A program made the position numbers and the translations under genes. A DNA stretch of 64,000 nt, taken from positions 296,936 through 360,935 of the forward strand of contig JAHEMR010000004.1 of assembly GCA_024643545.1 (NCBI GenBank), given 5' to 3'. How positions within the stretch are numbered: the first letter of the stretch is position 1; every line of letters starts with the position of its first letter. The notes under the pieces were generated by a model. That model worked only from the letters and a program-made list of their open reading frames with translations, made no database searches and was not told where the DNA came from. This DNA is from Crocinitomicaceae bacterium. GTDB lineage: Bacteria > Bacteroidota > Bacteroidia > Flavobacteriales_D > Crocinitomicaceae. This document shows positions 43,465-52,584 of the stretch, one piece after another.

Positions 43465-44160
43465 ATGAAAATTCAACGAATCTCCATCATTCTTTTCTTC
43501 TGTTTAATCAGTAAGAGCTTTGCCCAGCCGACAAAAAAAATAACTAATAGAGATAATTACGCCTGGCAATTTGGCGTGTCATGGTTGTTTACCGATGATG
43601 ATGGATATGAATTAAATCCATTCTCTTCCTCACAATTACATAGTGCGTCTTTTCCAACACGCATCTTCGTTGATAAATACATTTATAATGGTTGGAGTGT
43701 CGATGGTGCAATTGGCTTTCAAAAATATGACCCAACAAAATTAGTTAATGACTCTTTGGGGATTACTGGAAGTATGATTTCCACTGATTTCGCCATCAAA
43801 CATTCCTTTTACAAACAACTTGGCAGAGGAATCATTGACCCATACTTGGGGGCTGGAGTAGGATTAACATTGAGAACTTCGAATAACAGAAATACAGCAA
43901 AATCCATTTCGCCTACCTGTAATGTGACTGCGGGATGTACCTTTTGGATGAGCAGTAAGTTGGGATTACAGGCGCAAGGAACGTTAAAACTCGGACTTAC
44001 GGATTTTCTTAAAAGTTCAGACTACATGCAGTACAGTATTGGATTAACTTATCGAATTGAACAGACTGACGGATACAAAAGCGACTTTAACAAGTCAAAA
44101 TACAAAATTTCAAAACACAGAACAAAGATCAAAGTGAAGAAACCAAAAAGCGAGTCCTAA
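43465..44160 (+). CDS. Outer-membrane beta-barrel protein
   Basis: 231 residues. Signal peptide MKIQRISIILFFCLISKSFAQ, then eight-strand-barrel-like alternation (YAWQFGVSWLFTDDDGYELN, IIDPYLGAGVGLTLRTSNN, LGLQAQGTLKLGLTDFL, MQYSIGLTYRIEQTDGY). The very basic tail after the last strand (KSKYKISKHRTKIKVKKPK) is unusual and could bind peptidoglycan or surface polysaccharide. Stand-alone; converges with the small gene at 44157. Family: OmpX/OmpW-like barrel in general terms only. Confidence 0.75.
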   Translation: MKIQRISIILFFCLISKSFAQPTKKITNRDNYAWQFGVSWLFTDDDGYELNPFSSSQLHSASFPTRIFVDKYIYNGWSVDGAIGFQKYDPTKLVNDSLGITGSMISTDFAIKHSFYKQLGRGIIDPYLGAGVGLTLRTSNNRNTAKSISPTCNVTAGCTFWMSSKLGLQAQGTLKLGLTDFLKSSDYMQYSIGLTYRIEQTDGYKSDFNKSKYKISKHRTKIKVKKPKSES

Positions 44161-44525
44161 TTCTGAATGCGGAATCTTTTTTGTGATTTTTGCTTCGTTG
44201 TTACGATTCCAAAATAATAGGTTCCATTTGGTAATTCAGCAGTTTGGAACTTAAGCAAATGACCGCCTTTTTCATAAAGCTTGTCTGTAAGAGTTCGAAT
44301 AATTTGATCTGATTCCCAGATGTTGAACGTTACGTGGGTTTCTGCCGGACAAACAAAATAAAAACTAACCTCTCCAACCGCTGGATCGTGATCAAGTGAA
44401 TATAATTCGCAATATACTGCTTGATCTACATTTCCTTTAGACAAATACCTTAGTAAAAATCGGTACGCAATAATTGCGACTAAAATAAGCAGCGTTGCTA
44501 CTAAAAACTCTATTAACATTTCCAT
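44157..44525 (-). CDS. Membrane-anchored small Ig-like protein
   Basis: 122 residues: one N-terminal helix (LIEFLVATLLILVAIIAYRFL) and a C-terminal beta domain (VGEVSFYFVCPAETHVTFNIW ... ELPNGTYYFGIVTTKQKSQKRFRIQ) that reads like the FlgD/T9SS type A fold but anchored in the membrane. Overlaps the stop of the upstream DUF493 gene by one base. Role unknown. Confidence 0.7.
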   Translation of the reverse strand: MEMLIEFLVATLLILVAIIAYRFLLRYLSKGNVDQAVYCELYSLDHDPAVGEVSFYFVCPAETHVTFNIWESDQIIRTLTDKLYEKGGHLLKFQTAELPNGTYYFGIVTTKQKSQKRFRIQN

Positions 44526-44788
44526 TACAACGAAATTACACCTTTAATTTGAGCTGCTTTTTCATAGATTTCAATAATAGAATCCACAGAAAGCATGACT
44601 TCTTTCACACTCACACTTACATAACTACCTTTCCCGGATTGATGATATGCTATGTCCGCATTTTCATCGAACAAAGCGCTAACCAAAGCCATGTGCTCAT
44701 TATTGTTTGGCACGATAAACTTAAACAAGTAAACATTGGGCCAATCGAGCTGCTCTAATTGAGCCCTTAAATTATTAAATACACTCAC
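44525..44788 (-). CDS. DUF493 (YbeD-like) family protein
   Basis: 87 residues, GTG start. A small ACT-like alpha/beta fold: WPNVYLFKFIVPNNNEHMAL, GKGSYVSVSVKEVMLSVDSII and IYEKAAQIKGVISL match the conserved positions of the DUF493 family (E. coli YbeD). A CAAAGTTA box on the plus strand (TAACTTTG on the minus) lies only four bases upstream, so the message may be leaderless. Confidence 0.8.
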   Translation of the reverse strand: MSVFNNLRAQLEQLDWPNVYLFKFIVPNNNEHMALVSALFDENADIAYHQSGKGSYVSVSVKEVMLSVDSIIEIYEKAAQIKGVISL

Positions 44789-44792
44789 GGAG

Positions 44793-44800
44793 CAAAGTTA
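44793..44800 (-). promoter_or_regulatory. -7 box of the DUF493 operon
   Basis: TAACTTTG on the minus strand, exact TAnnTTTG, ending four bases before the GTG start. Confidence 0.4.
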
Positions 44801-44835
44801 AGGAAGCATTTTCATTCTCAGCTTGAAGATCTTTT

Positions 44836-44843
44836 TAATTTTG
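44836..44843 (+). promoter_or_regulatory. -7 box for the DUF5715-like gene
   Basis: TAATTTTG, exact TAnnTTTG, only seven bases before the ATG at 44851; predicts a near-leaderless transcript. Confidence 0.4.
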
Positions 44844-44850
44844 TAATAAG

Positions 44851-45540
44851 ATGAAATTATTTTCTTTAAGCCTCTTATCAATCAGTTTTATGCTCGTCGG
44901 ATTCAGTCTACTGAACTTGAATGAAGTGAAAACTCAAAAAATCAGTGAGCATCACACAAAACCGGTATTTGAATGTGGTAAATTTCAAACAAATGAATTC
45001 AGTGCGCAATTGAATAATCGTTTGAGTGATTATATGGATAAGTCTGTCTTACAAGGAGTCAAAGCTTCCGAAGATGACAGAGGAATAAAATACAATCTTC
45101 GTATTGGTAAACTCGTTCTAGTTACCTCGCATACAGGATTTGAACTTGATGCTTTTCATTATTCTTATCCGGTATTAACACCTTATGCAAAAAAGATTTT
45201 GACTGAAATTGGACAAGCATTTCATGATTCTCTGCAATACACCCCGCTAGCGGATTCAAAACTACTTGTTACTTCCATGACCCGAACGCACCATTCCGTA
45301 TCAAAGCTTGTACGTCACAACCGAACAGCAGTGAAAAAAAGTCCGCACTTGAATGGAAATACTTTTGATTTTTCTTTTTCTCGGTTTGTAAGTAATGAAG
45401 CTTTAAGTGCATGTGAAAAACAGTACCTACAAGAATTAAGTGCTTCCATCTTATTAAAATTTAGACAGGAGTCTAAATTATGGGCGACATTCGAACGTCA
45501 TGAGGAATGTCTTCATGTTGTTACACGCATGGGTAAATAA
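44851..45540 (+). CDS. DUF5715 / peptidase-M15-like protein
   Basis: 229 residues with an N-terminal membrane/signal segment (LFSLSLLSISFMLVGFSLL). The core LLVTSMTRTHHSVSKLVRHNRTAV then SPHLNGNTFDFSFSRF and the end ERHEECLHVVTRMG match the pattern of M15/VanY-like D-Ala-D-Ala carboxypeptidases: S-x-H-x-x-G-x-x-x-D and E-x-x-L-H zinc-site residues. This gives a plausible zinc peptidase acting on peptidoglycan (inference); Bacteroidetes annotate the family as DUF5715. Confidence 0.75.
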   Translation: MKLFSLSLLSISFMLVGFSLLNLNEVKTQKISEHHTKPVFECGKFQTNEFSAQLNNRLSDYMDKSVLQGVKASEDDRGIKYNLRIGKLVLVTSHTGFELDAFHYSYPVLTPYAKKILTEIGQAFHDSLQYTPLADSKLLVTSMTRTHHSVSKLVRHNRTAVKKSPHLNGNTFDFSFSRFVSNEALSACEKQYLQELSASILLKFRQESKLWATFERHEECLHVVTRMGK

Positions 45541-45549
45541 ATTTTACCG

Positions 45550-45557
45550 TATTTTTG
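45550..45557 (+). promoter_or_regulatory. -7 box for the DUF5916 gene
   Basis: TATTTTTG, exact TAnnTTTG, six bases before the ATG at 45564. Confidence 0.4.
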
Positions 45558-45563
45558 TAGGGC

Positions 45564-48029
45564 ATGAAATTCCGCTTTTTTCTTTTTTTACTCCTACCAT
45601 TCACCTATGTTTTTAGCCAAAAACAAGCTGAAATAAAGGCTCAAATTCACGCGATTCGAATCAATGAAGAAATACATGTAGACGGCCAACTAAAAGAAAA
45701 GTCCTGGCAAACAGAACCGGAAGCTCATAGTTTCACACAATTAAAACCCTACCCGGGAAATCCTGCCAGTAAACGAACGGAAGTTAGAATGGTTTATAAT
45801 GACGATGCATTATATATCAGTGCCATTTGCTTCGATAATCCAGATTCCATTTCCAACGTGCTTTCACTTCGCGACGATTACAATCCAAATTTGGATGTTT
45901 TTCAAGTGTATTTAGACACTTACAACGATGATCAAAATGGGTTTTACTTTGGAGTCACGAGTCGCGGTGTTCAAATCGACGCAAAAATCACCGGGAACAA
46001 TTACATTGGTGAATTAAACCTTGCATGGTCAAGTGCCGTTAGCATTTCCGAAAATGCATGGATTGCAGAAATTCGCATTCCCTACAGTGCCATTCGTTTC
46101 CCGAAACAAGACGTTCAAAGTTGGGGTGTGAATTTTTCTCGGGACATTTCCAGATACCGTGAAGAATCAACATGGGTTAAGGTCAATCCTGACTTGGAAA
46201 ACTTCTTGATTGAAAACGGAGATGTTGTCGGAGTGACAGGCATTAAACCTCCTTTAAGATTAGCGCTGATGCCATATGTTTCGTCCTATCTAGATCGGAT
46301 TCCAAAAGGTGACGGGACCTTCGGTTTAACACGTTCATTTAATGGCGGAATGGACATCAAATATGGAGTGAATGAGGCGTTTACCTTGGATGTGACGTTA
46401 GTTCCTGATTTTGGACAGGTGGTATTCGATCAGCAAGTCCTGAATTTAAGTCCATTTGAAGTTCAATTCAATGAAAACCGTCAGTTTTTTACCGAAGGAA
46501 CAGAGCTCTTTAACAAGGCCGGACTCTTTTACAGTCGACGCATTGGTATCCAAGCACCTAGAAAAGTGATTACAACCATGTTGAATCCGGATGAATATTT
46601 AAAAAATGTGCCGCTTGCCTCCAAATTATATAATGCTACAAAATTCTCTGGACGCATGAAAAACGGCCTCGGAATTGGAGTCTTTAACGCTGTGAATGCA
46701 CCGCAATATGGAACCGCCGTGAATTATGATAGTGGAATGGAACGGCAAGTCATGATTTCACCACTCACGAATTACAATGTTTTCGTGTTAGATCAAAACT
46801 TGAAAAACAATAGTTCCGTTACGTTTACCAATACAAGTGTTCTTCGATCTGGTGAATTCTATGATGCCAATGTGAGCGGATTAAATTTCAACGCAAACAC
46901 AAAAAACAACAAGTTTAATATCAACGGAAAGACTACCGTTTCTATGCAAAGGGGACTGACTTCAAACGTTGGATATAATTACAATTTAAACTTGAGAAAA
47001 CAACGCGGGACTTGGATTTACGGTGTTGGATACTTAGAAGAATCGGATAAGTATGATCCAAATGACCTCGGATTCAATTACAATAACAATAAACGAATCA
47101 TTGAAGCTTCTGGTGCTTACCGCAATTTCAAGCCGAAATCAAAACAGTTAACCAAAATCATTGTGAACGGATCGATTTCCAGTATGCGTTTATACACTCC
47201 AAATAACTATGTTGGAACGTACTCCAATTTAGGATTTATTTTGGTCTCAAAGTCCTTTAATGCCACCGGATTTGGAAATAATAATACACTAACAAAAAAT
47301 TACGATTATTTTGAACCACGAGTTTGGGGTTCTTATTTTCTCAGACCAAAAACCTACAATTTCAGTTGGTGGGTTTCGTCAAATTATCAAAAAAGATTGG
47401 CTTTGGACGCCGGACTAAATTACAACATTGTTCAGCGCGCTAATTGGAAAGAATATGGTTATTACTTTAGTCCACGAATTCGCTTTACAGATTACATTTT
47501 CATGACCTACAACTGGAGCCAAGATTTCGAGCAAAATAGTGAGGGATATGCCGTTCCATTTGATGAGCCGGTAAACTTGCCATCAGGAATTATTTTCGGT
47601 AATCGCGATCGAATTAACACGACCCAATATATTTCCCTGGATTACATTCTCACCAACCGCATGGGAATAACATTTCGTTTGAGGCATTACCGTTCAACCA
47701 TTAACTACCATTACTTTGGACAACTAAATGAACAAGGGCTAATTGATCCTCTGACTTCTTTCGCTGGATTAAACAATCAAGCAGAATCCGCATACAATAT
47801 CAACTTTAATGCTTTCACCATCGACTTCCAATACCGATGGGTATTTCAACCAAGTAGCGAGTTTAACATTGTTTGGAAGAATTCCATTTTCAGTTCCGAT
47901 AAACGGGTTCAAGAAAACTACTGGTCTAATCTACAAAACACCTTAGCAAACGGACCTGTCAATAGCTTATCTTTCAAACTTATTTATTGGTTAGATGCAG
48001 GAAGAATCATCAGTAAATTAAAATTGTAA
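45564..48029 (+). CDS. DUF5916 outer-membrane protein with CBM9-like N-terminal domain
   Basis: 821 residues. Signal peptide at 1-19. A family 9 carbohydrate-binding-like domain at about 30-225 (IHVDGQLKEKSWQTEPEAHSF, TEVRMVYNDDALYISAICFD, YFGVTSRGVQIDAKITG, AEIRIPYSAIRFP). A DUF5916 barrel covers the rest (VTLVPDFGQVVFDQQVLNLS, NENRQFFTEGTELFNKAG, and many Tyr/Trp strands to the end). Probably a surface-facing or periplasmic polysaccharide-related barrel; ligand unknown. Converges end-to-end with the PspC gene (stops adjacent, no terminator seen). Confidence 0.87.
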   Translation: MKFRFFLFLLLPFTYVFSQKQAEIKAQIHAIRINEEIHVDGQLKEKSWQTEPEAHSFTQLKPYPGNPASKRTEVRMVYNDDALYISAICFDNPDSISNVLSLRDDYNPNLDVFQVYLDTYNDDQNGFYFGVTSRGVQIDAKITGNNYIGELNLAWSSAVSISENAWIAEIRIPYSAIRFPKQDVQSWGVNFSRDISRYREESTWVKVNPDLENFLIENGDVVGVTGIKPPLRLALMPYVSSYLDRIPKGDGTFGLTRSFNGGMDIKYGVNEAFTLDVTLVPDFGQVVFDQQVLNLSPFEVQFNENRQFFTEGTELFNKAGLFYSRRIGIQAPRKVITTMLNPDEYLKNVPLASKLYNATKFSGRMKNGLGIGVFNAVNAPQYGTAVNYDSGMERQVMISPLTNYNVFVLDQNLKNNSSVTFTNTSVLRSGEFYDANVSGLNFNANTKNNKFNINGKTTVSMQRGLTSNVGYNYNLNLRKQRGTWIYGVGYLEESDKYDPNDLGFNYNNNKRIIEASGAYRNFKPKSKQLTKIIVNGSISSMRLYTPNNYVGTYSNLGFILVSKSFNATGFGNNNTLTKNYDYFEPRVWGSYFLRPKTYNFSWWVSSNYQKRLALDAGLNYNIVQRANWKEYGYYFSPRIRFTDYIFMTYNWSQDFEQNSEGYAVPFDEPVNLPSGIIFGNRDRINTTQYISLDYILTNRMGITFRLRHYRSTINYHYFGQLNEQGLIDPLTSFAGLNNQAESAYNINFNAFTIDFQYRWVFQPSSEFNIVWKNSIFSSDKRVQENYWSNLQNTLANGPVNSLSFKLIYWLDAGRIISKLKL

Positions 48030-49544
48030 TCACCAATTTGAATAAGATCCATCACTTGAAATGTATCCATGTTGAAACGTTTCATTTGGAAAATCACTTT
48101 CTTCTTTCATTCTAGGATATACTTGTTGTTTGTCATAAAAAATCTTCCCTCCTCTCGGGACAGAGATGATAAACTTCACATTTTGATCACGGAATTTATC
48201 CCTAGCAGGAAAAGAATACATCGTTTCCAATAACATGCGATTTTCTAGGAAGTCATACGAACAGCGAATGTTTCTCGCTTTTTTCAATGCAGATTCATGT
48301 GTTCGCCCTTGCGCATCATTGATTTGTTTTATGTGGTAAAGGGAGTCGTTTGATTGTGAATAAACCAATTCAATTCCACTTAGATAAACACGTCCATTTT
48401 TAATCGTAACCAAGCCCTCATCCCCATTGCTTTTAATTTTGAATCCATCGATCAATTGACCCTCAATGGATTTCCTTTCAATGTTCAACTCAGGACCAGA
48501 AATTGTAGCAATTTCTTTTTCCACCTCACCATAAATGGCCATTGAACGTCCAATTTGAACTCCTCCTAGTGAAACAAGTACGACTCCAACAACGAGTGTG
48601 ACACCAAAAACCGCCGTTAACACCTTTAAATAGCTCGCTTTAAATTGGGTAATAAGCCGAATTCCGAAAAGGTAACTTTGCGCGACAACGGCAATGGAAA
48701 TCAGTGCAATTCCGAAATAGAAATAAGACTCGTGCGAAGACGATTCAAACAACAAACCACCGAAATCCTGCAAGGACATGAAACGTCCGTTGAGTTGAGC
48801 TGGAATAATGTCTGGGTTAATAAAGAAAAAGATGATTGCGAGAACGAAAATTCCGGTTCCGAAGAGCAAGGCCCAAATACCAATAATCACTGAAATCACC
48901 CGAAGAACACTACCGATAGTAGATTGAATACCTGAATTAGATTTGAATTCTTTTGCGCCTTTTTTGATGCGATTCGCAGCATCCCCTAATTCCGATTTCA
49001 TGTTTTCAATGTTCACATGCTGCCCTTTCATGCGCAGTTTATCGCTACTTGTTTTCGCTAGTGGAATAATTGCCCATAGCACAATGTAAAATAGGAATCC
49101 TATTCCAAAAGTTAAAAATGTAAAGATGTAAATCGCCCGGATGATAACCACATCTACATTAAAATAGGCGGCTACACCCGCACAAACGCCACCAATCATC
49201 GCTCGATCACCATCTCTGAATAAGCGTTTTTCTATAGAATCTTCCTGCACAGTAGAAGTTGTTTCGCTCGTAGCAGCTGAGTCATCGGAAAAATCCTCAG
49301 GCTGACCTAATTTCTCTATGATTTGCTCAATCACTGAAAGCTCCACAACTTGCTTAAACGGTGTTAACTGCTGTTGAATTAATTCAACCATTCGAAGTTC
49401 GATGTCCTGAATAATTTCATCACTTCCCTCCTCTTTTTGAAGGACTTGCGTTAACTGCTGTAAATACGTATTCAAACGGTCATACGCTTGTTCCTCAAAA
49501 ATGAAAGGTACTCCTTGTAAATGAATGGAAACTGTTTTGTTCAT
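48030..49544 (-). CDS. PspC-domain membrane protein
   Basis: 504 residues. An N-terminal cytoplasmic region (QQLTQVLQKEEGSDEIIQDIELRM) is followed by the PspC domain at about 105-165 (KRLFRDGDRAMIGGVCAGVAAYFN, GIGFLFYIVLWAIIPL), then three further membrane segments and a C-terminal soluble domain rich in charged beta strands. It is coupled 10 bases downstream of a PadR regulator. Likely an envelope-stress or membrane-homeostasis factor; the C-terminal domain is not recognised. Confidence 0.87.
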   Translation of the reverse strand: MNKTVSIHLQGVPFIFEEQAYDRLNTYLQQLTQVLQKEEGSDEIIQDIELRMVELIQQQLTPFKQVVELSVIEQIIEKLGQPEDFSDDSAATSETTSTVQEDSIEKRLFRDGDRAMIGGVCAGVAAYFNVDVVIIRAIYIFTFLTFGIGFLFYIVLWAIIPLAKTSSDKLRMKGQHVNIENMKSELGDAANRIKKGAKEFKSNSGIQSTIGSVLRVISVIIGIWALLFGTGIFVLAIIFFFINPDIIPAQLNGRFMSLQDFGGLLFESSSHESYFYFGIALISIAVVAQSYLFGIRLITQFKASYLKVLTAVFGVTLVVGVVLVSLGGVQIGRSMAIYGEVEKEIATISGPELNIERKSIEGQLIDGFKIKSNGDEGLVTIKNGRVYLSGIELVYSQSNDSLYHIKQINDAQGRTHESALKKARNIRCSYDFLENRMLLETMYSFPARDKFRDQNVKFIISVPRGGKIFYDKQQVYPRMKEESDFPNETFQHGYISSDGSYSNW

Positions 49545-49554
49545 GTTCTTTTAT

Positions 49555-49881
49555 TTATAATGTTGTAATATGACTCACCGCTAACTGCAGTTCAGTCCAG
49601 GTGCGTGCTAATTCACCTAAAAAAGTTTTTCCTTCCTCCGTAATCGTGTAGTATTTTCTTGGAGGTCCGGAAGTAGACTCTGCCCAACGGTAATCTAACA
49701 ACTTCATGTTCTTCAGTCGAGTCAATAAAGGGTAAATCGTGCCTTCAACCACTTTCAATTGAGCCAAGTCAAGTCTTTCCAAGATTTCGGAAGGATACGC
49801 TTCCTTTTTGTCCAAAATGCTCAATATGCAATACTCAAGTATTCCTTTGCGCATTTGTGACTGTGTATTTTCGACATTCAT
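49555..49881 (-). CDS. PadR-family transcriptional regulator
   Basis: 108 residues. Winged-helix PadR fold: RKGILEYCILSILDKKEAYP, LKVVEGTIYPLLTRLKNMKLL, SGPPRKYYTITEEGKTFL. Short (no long C-terminal dimer arm), as in PadR-s subfamily. Probably autoregulates itself and the PspC gene through the inverted repeat over its promoter. Confidence 0.92.
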   Translation of the reverse strand: MNVENTQSQMRKGILEYCILSILDKKEAYPSEILERLDLAQLKVVEGTIYPLLTRLKNMKLLDYRWAESTSGPPRKYYTITEEGKTFLGELARTWTELQLAVSHITTL

Positions 49882-49897
49882 TTGGAAATATTTTATA

Positions 49898-49932
49898 CAA
49901 AGATATATGTTTTACTTTGTATTATGCAATAC
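49898..49932 (-). promoter_or_regulatory. PadR-PspC promoter with overlapping operator
   Basis: On the minus strand: ATTG (49927-49930), then TATCTTTG (49898-49905, exact TAnnTTTG) with a spacer of about 21 bases. The inverted repeat GTATT-N4-AATAC (49919-49932) covers the -33 element, a good place for a repressor to block sigma binding. Confidence 0.55.
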
Positions 49933-49943
49933 ATAGTAGCAAA

Positions 49944-49976
49944 ATAAAAAAAATGCCTGAATTATTTCAGGCATTT
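49944..49976 (-). terminator. Terminator of the paaABCD operon
   Basis: Perfect 11-bp stem AAATGCCTGAA-TTAT-TTCAGGCATTT with a T-run on the minus-strand side; the paaD stop codon (TTA on the plus strand, 49962-49964) lies in the loop. Separates paaD from the PadR promoter. Confidence 0.88.
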
Positions 49977-50444
49977 AAAGTAATCATAAGGCTCGAGACA
50001 GGAGCGACATTGGTAGTGTGCTTTGCACGCTGTACTCCCAAATTGGCTCACCATTTTTGTGTCGCGTGAACCACATTTTGGACATGGAACAACCGTTGGG
50101 GCTGAAAACAAAACGCTTTTATCTACCTCATCTTCCGGTGGTGCGATTCCAAATTCTTTTAATTTTTTTCGGCCCGATTCTGAAAGCCAATCAGTAGTCC
50201 ATGCTGGAGAAAGTACCAAATGAACTTTTGCTTTAATTCCATTATCGTTTAACTTTCGAAGAATGTCATCCTCCATTGTTTTCATAGCCGGACAGCCACT
50301 GTAAGTTGGGGTAATGGTAATGTGCCATTCATTATCAAGAAACTCCACACCACGCAAAACACCTAGGTCTGCAAGTGAAAGTACTGGTATTTCGGGGTCA
50401 CAGACCTCGCTTAACAGAGAACGTATTTCTCCTTCTGTTACCAT
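49962..50444 (-). CDS. paaD: 1,2-phenylacetyl-CoA epoxidase subunit PaaD
   Basis: 160 residues. N-terminal MIP18/DUF59 domain (EVCDPEIPVLSLADLGVLRGV, TPTYSGCPAMKTMEDDI) and C-terminal zinc ribbon (VPCPKCGSRDTKMVSQFG ... CQCRSCLEPYDYF-like Cys set). Needed for maturation of the PaaABC(E) epoxidase, probably iron-cluster or diiron insertion. Start overlaps the paaC stop by 7 bases. Confidence 0.93.
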   Translation of the reverse strand: MVTEGEIRSLLSEVCDPEIPVLSLADLGVLRGVEFLDNEWHITITPTYSGCPAMKTMEDDILRKLNDNGIKAKVHLVLSPAWTTDWLSESGRKKLKEFGIAPPEDEVDKSVLFSAPTVVPCPKCGSRDTKMVSQFGSTACKAHYQCRSCLEPYDYFKCLK

Positions 50445-51193
50445 TTCATATTTGGGTATGCACGTTGCATGTATTGCAGATCGGCTAATAAATAACCTAG
50501 ATGTTCAGAATGCACGCCTCTTCTTCCTCCTTCAAATTGCCAGTTATTTGTTGGGATATTTAACGTGGCTTCAGCAAGGACAGCGGTAACCGTTTTCGAC
50601 CATTCAGCTTTAATTACCTTCATTGCTGGTACGATTCCTTCCGCAACCAAAGCCAAATCTTCTTCTGTTTCAAAAAACAATTCATCCGTATATCGCCACA
50701 ATAAATCCAATGCTTTTTGCGCACGTTGGTGAGATTCATCGGTACCATCACCAAGTCTGATAATCCATTCAGATGTATGCTTCAAATGGTAGCGTGTTTC
50801 CTTCAGGGACTTTTCAGCAATTGCCGCAATTTGTTGATCACTGGAATCTAAGAGCTTCTCGTATAATGGTTTTCTAAACGCATCAAATAAGAATTGACGC
50901 ATCATGGTATGAGCGAAATCACCATTCGGTTGCTCTAATAAGATAGCGTTTCTATATTCGTTTTCAAAACGCAAAAATGCCAAGGCATCATGGTCTTTCC
51001 CTTGGCCATCAATTTCTCCTGCATAATTCAACAAACTCATAGCCTGTCCGATTAAATCCAAGGAAATATTTGTCATGGCAATGTCCTCCTCTAAAATTGG
51101 ACCGTGTCCACACCATTCTCCAAGACGTTGACCTAAAATCAAACTATCATCTCCTAAACGAAGAACATAATTATACAAAGCTTCATTCTTCAT
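50438..51193 (-). CDS. paaC: 1,2-phenylacetyl-CoA epoxidase subunit PaaC
   Basis: 251 residues, structural ferritin-like partner of PaaA lacking the diiron centre. Conserved stretches: YVLRLGDDSLILGQRLGEWCG, GPILEEDIAMTNISLDLIGQA, KETRYHLKHTSEWIIRLGDG, GRRGVHSEHLGYLLADLQYMQ. One base gap from paaB; overlaps paaD. Confidence 0.95.
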   Translation of the reverse strand: MKNEALYNYVLRLGDDSLILGQRLGEWCGHGPILEEDIAMTNISLDLIGQAMSLLNYAGEIDGQGKDHDALAFLRFENEYRNAILLEQPNGDFAHTMMRQFLFDAFRKPLYEKLLDSSDQQIAAIAEKSLKETRYHLKHTSEWIIRLGDGTDESHQRAQKALDLLWRYTDELFFETEEDLALVAEGIVPAMKVIKAEWSKTVTAVLAEATLNIPTNNWQFEGGRRGVHSEHLGYLLADLQYMQRAYPNMKW

Positions 51194-51194
51194 C

Positions 51195-51482
51195 CTACAT
51201 GTGTTTTATACCTTCCGGTACTTCGTAAAACGTAGGATGACGGTACACCTTCGTGTCAGATGGTTCGAACATTGAATCTGCATCTGAAGGATCAGAAGCG
51301 TGAACATAATTCGACTCCACCACCCAAATGCTAATTCCTTCAGAACGGCGTGTATAAACATCTCGTGCATTTTCCAAAGCTAACGTTGCGTCAGGTGCAC
51401 GCAAGCTTCCAACATGTTTGTGATTTAATCCTTGTTTGCTGCGGATAAAAACCTCCCAAAGAGGCCATTCTCTGTTTGACAT
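51195..51482 (-). CDS. paaB: 1,2-phenylacetyl-CoA epoxidase subunit PaaB
   Basis: 95 residues, the small bridging subunit between PaaAC heterodimers. Starts WPLWEVFIRSKQGLNHKHVG, then DATLALENARDVYTRRSEG and SIWVVESN, all as in E. coli PaaB. 20 bases downstream of paaA. Confidence 0.95.
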   Translation of the reverse strand: MSNREWPLWEVFIRSKQGLNHKHVGSLRAPDATLALENARDVYTRRSEGISIWVVESNYVHASDPSDADSMFEPSDTKVYRHPTFYEVPEGIKHM

Positions 51483-51502
51483 AGTTTCTAAATATTGTGT
51501 TG

Positions 51503-52450
51503 TTATGCAGTTTTTTTCAATGCGCGCTTTTCTGCGTAAGCCATTGCTGCTTCACGCACCCACATTCCTTCTTCTTTTGCTTTCGTTCGCGCTTCGATGC
51601 GTTCTTTGTTACAAGGTCCGTTGCCGTTCACTACTTGCCAGAATTCATCCCAGTTAATTGGACTAAAATCATAATGACCTGTTTCTTCGTTCCATTTTAA
51701 ATTTGGATCAGGAATGGTCAAACCAAGGATTTCAGCTTGTGGAACTGTTGCATCGACAAAACTTTGACGTAATTCATCATTTGAAAAACGTTTGATTTTC
51801 CATTTCATGGATTGTGCTGAATTCGGTGATTCATCATCGCTTGGTCCAAACATCATTAATGCAGGCCACCAGAAGCGGTTCATTGCATCTTGCGCCATTG
51901 CCTTTTGAGTCGGAGTACCATTACAAAGGGTAACTAAACTCTCAAATCCCTGACGTTGATGGAAGGATTCCTCCTTGCAAATTTTCACCATTCCTCGGGC
52001 ATATGGACCGTAAGAACAACGACACAAAGCAACTTGATTCATGATTGCTGCGCCATCAACCAACCAACCGATAGTGCCAATGTCAGCCCATGTAACAGCA
52101 GGATAATTAAAAATAGAAGAATACTTCGCTTTTCCTGAATGCAAATCATCGATTGTTGCTTCACGGTCAGCACCTAAGGTCTCTACCGAACTATATAAAT
52201 AAAGTCCGTGTCCGGCCTCATCTTGTACTTTCGCAAGTAACACCGCTTTTCGACGCAAGTTCGGGGCTCTTGTTATCCAATTCCCTTCTGGAAGCATTCC
52301 GACAATTTCAGAATGCGCATGCTGCGAAATCTGACGGATCAACGTTTTACGGTATTCATCTGGCATCCAATCATTTGGTTCGATCTTAATTTCCTTATCA
52401 ATCTTTTCCTGGAAGCGCTTTTCTAATTCTTGTAAATCCATTGTTTTCAT
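51503..52450 (-). CDS. paaA: 1,2-phenylacetyl-CoA epoxidase catalytic subunit PaaA
   Basis: 315 residues from [13 protein letters not shown] at 52450; the 12-residue longer start is rejected. Diiron ferritin-like oxygenase that epoxidises phenylacetyl-CoA. Diiron ligand regions: [33 protein letters not shown] (E-x-x-H), [13 protein letters not shown] (E-x-x-H). C-terminal AMAYAEKRA is the usual family end. Heads the minus-strand operon; no CoA-ligase (paaK) or ring hydrolase (paaZ) is in the window. Confidence 0.95.
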   Translation of the reverse strand: MKTMDLQELEKRFQEKIDKEIKIEPNDWMPDEYRKTLIRQISQHAHSEIVGMLPEGNWITRAPNLRRKAVLLAKVQDEAGHGLYLYSSVETLGADREATIDDLHSGKAKYSSIFNYPAVTWADIGTIGWLVDGAAIMNQVALCRCSYGPYARGMVKICKEESFHQRQGFESLVTLCNGTPTQKAMAQDAMNRFWWPALMMFGPSDDESPNSAQSMKWKIKRFSNDELRQSFVDATVPQAEILGLTIPDPNLKWNEETGHYDFSPINWDEFWQVVNGNGPCNKERIEARTKAKEEGMWVREAAMAYAEKRALKKTA

Positions 52451-52467
52451 GTTCTTACTGCTTTTGA

Positions 52468-52503
52468 CAAATATACGAAATATCAATATTTACTTTAAAC
52501 AAA
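52468..52503 (-). promoter_or_regulatory. Promoter of the paaABCD operon
   Basis: Minus strand: TTTG (52500-52503), 24-base spacer, TATATTTG (52468-52475, exact). Spacer one base above the usual range. A PaaR/TetR operator palindrome was not evident by eye. Confidence 0.5.
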
Positions 52504-52552
52504 TATCGCAGAACATTGTTCCTAAAAACAGACAAAATAGTGAAGTATTGTG

Positions 52553-52560
52553 TAAATTTG
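52553..52560 (+). promoter_or_regulatory. -7 box of the paaE1 gene
   Basis: TAAATTTG, exact TAnnTTTG, 24 bases before the ATG at 52585; no good -33 found. Faces away from the paaA promoter. Confidence 0.45.
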
Positions 52561-52584
52561 ACTTCAACTTAAATTTCAGCTTGA

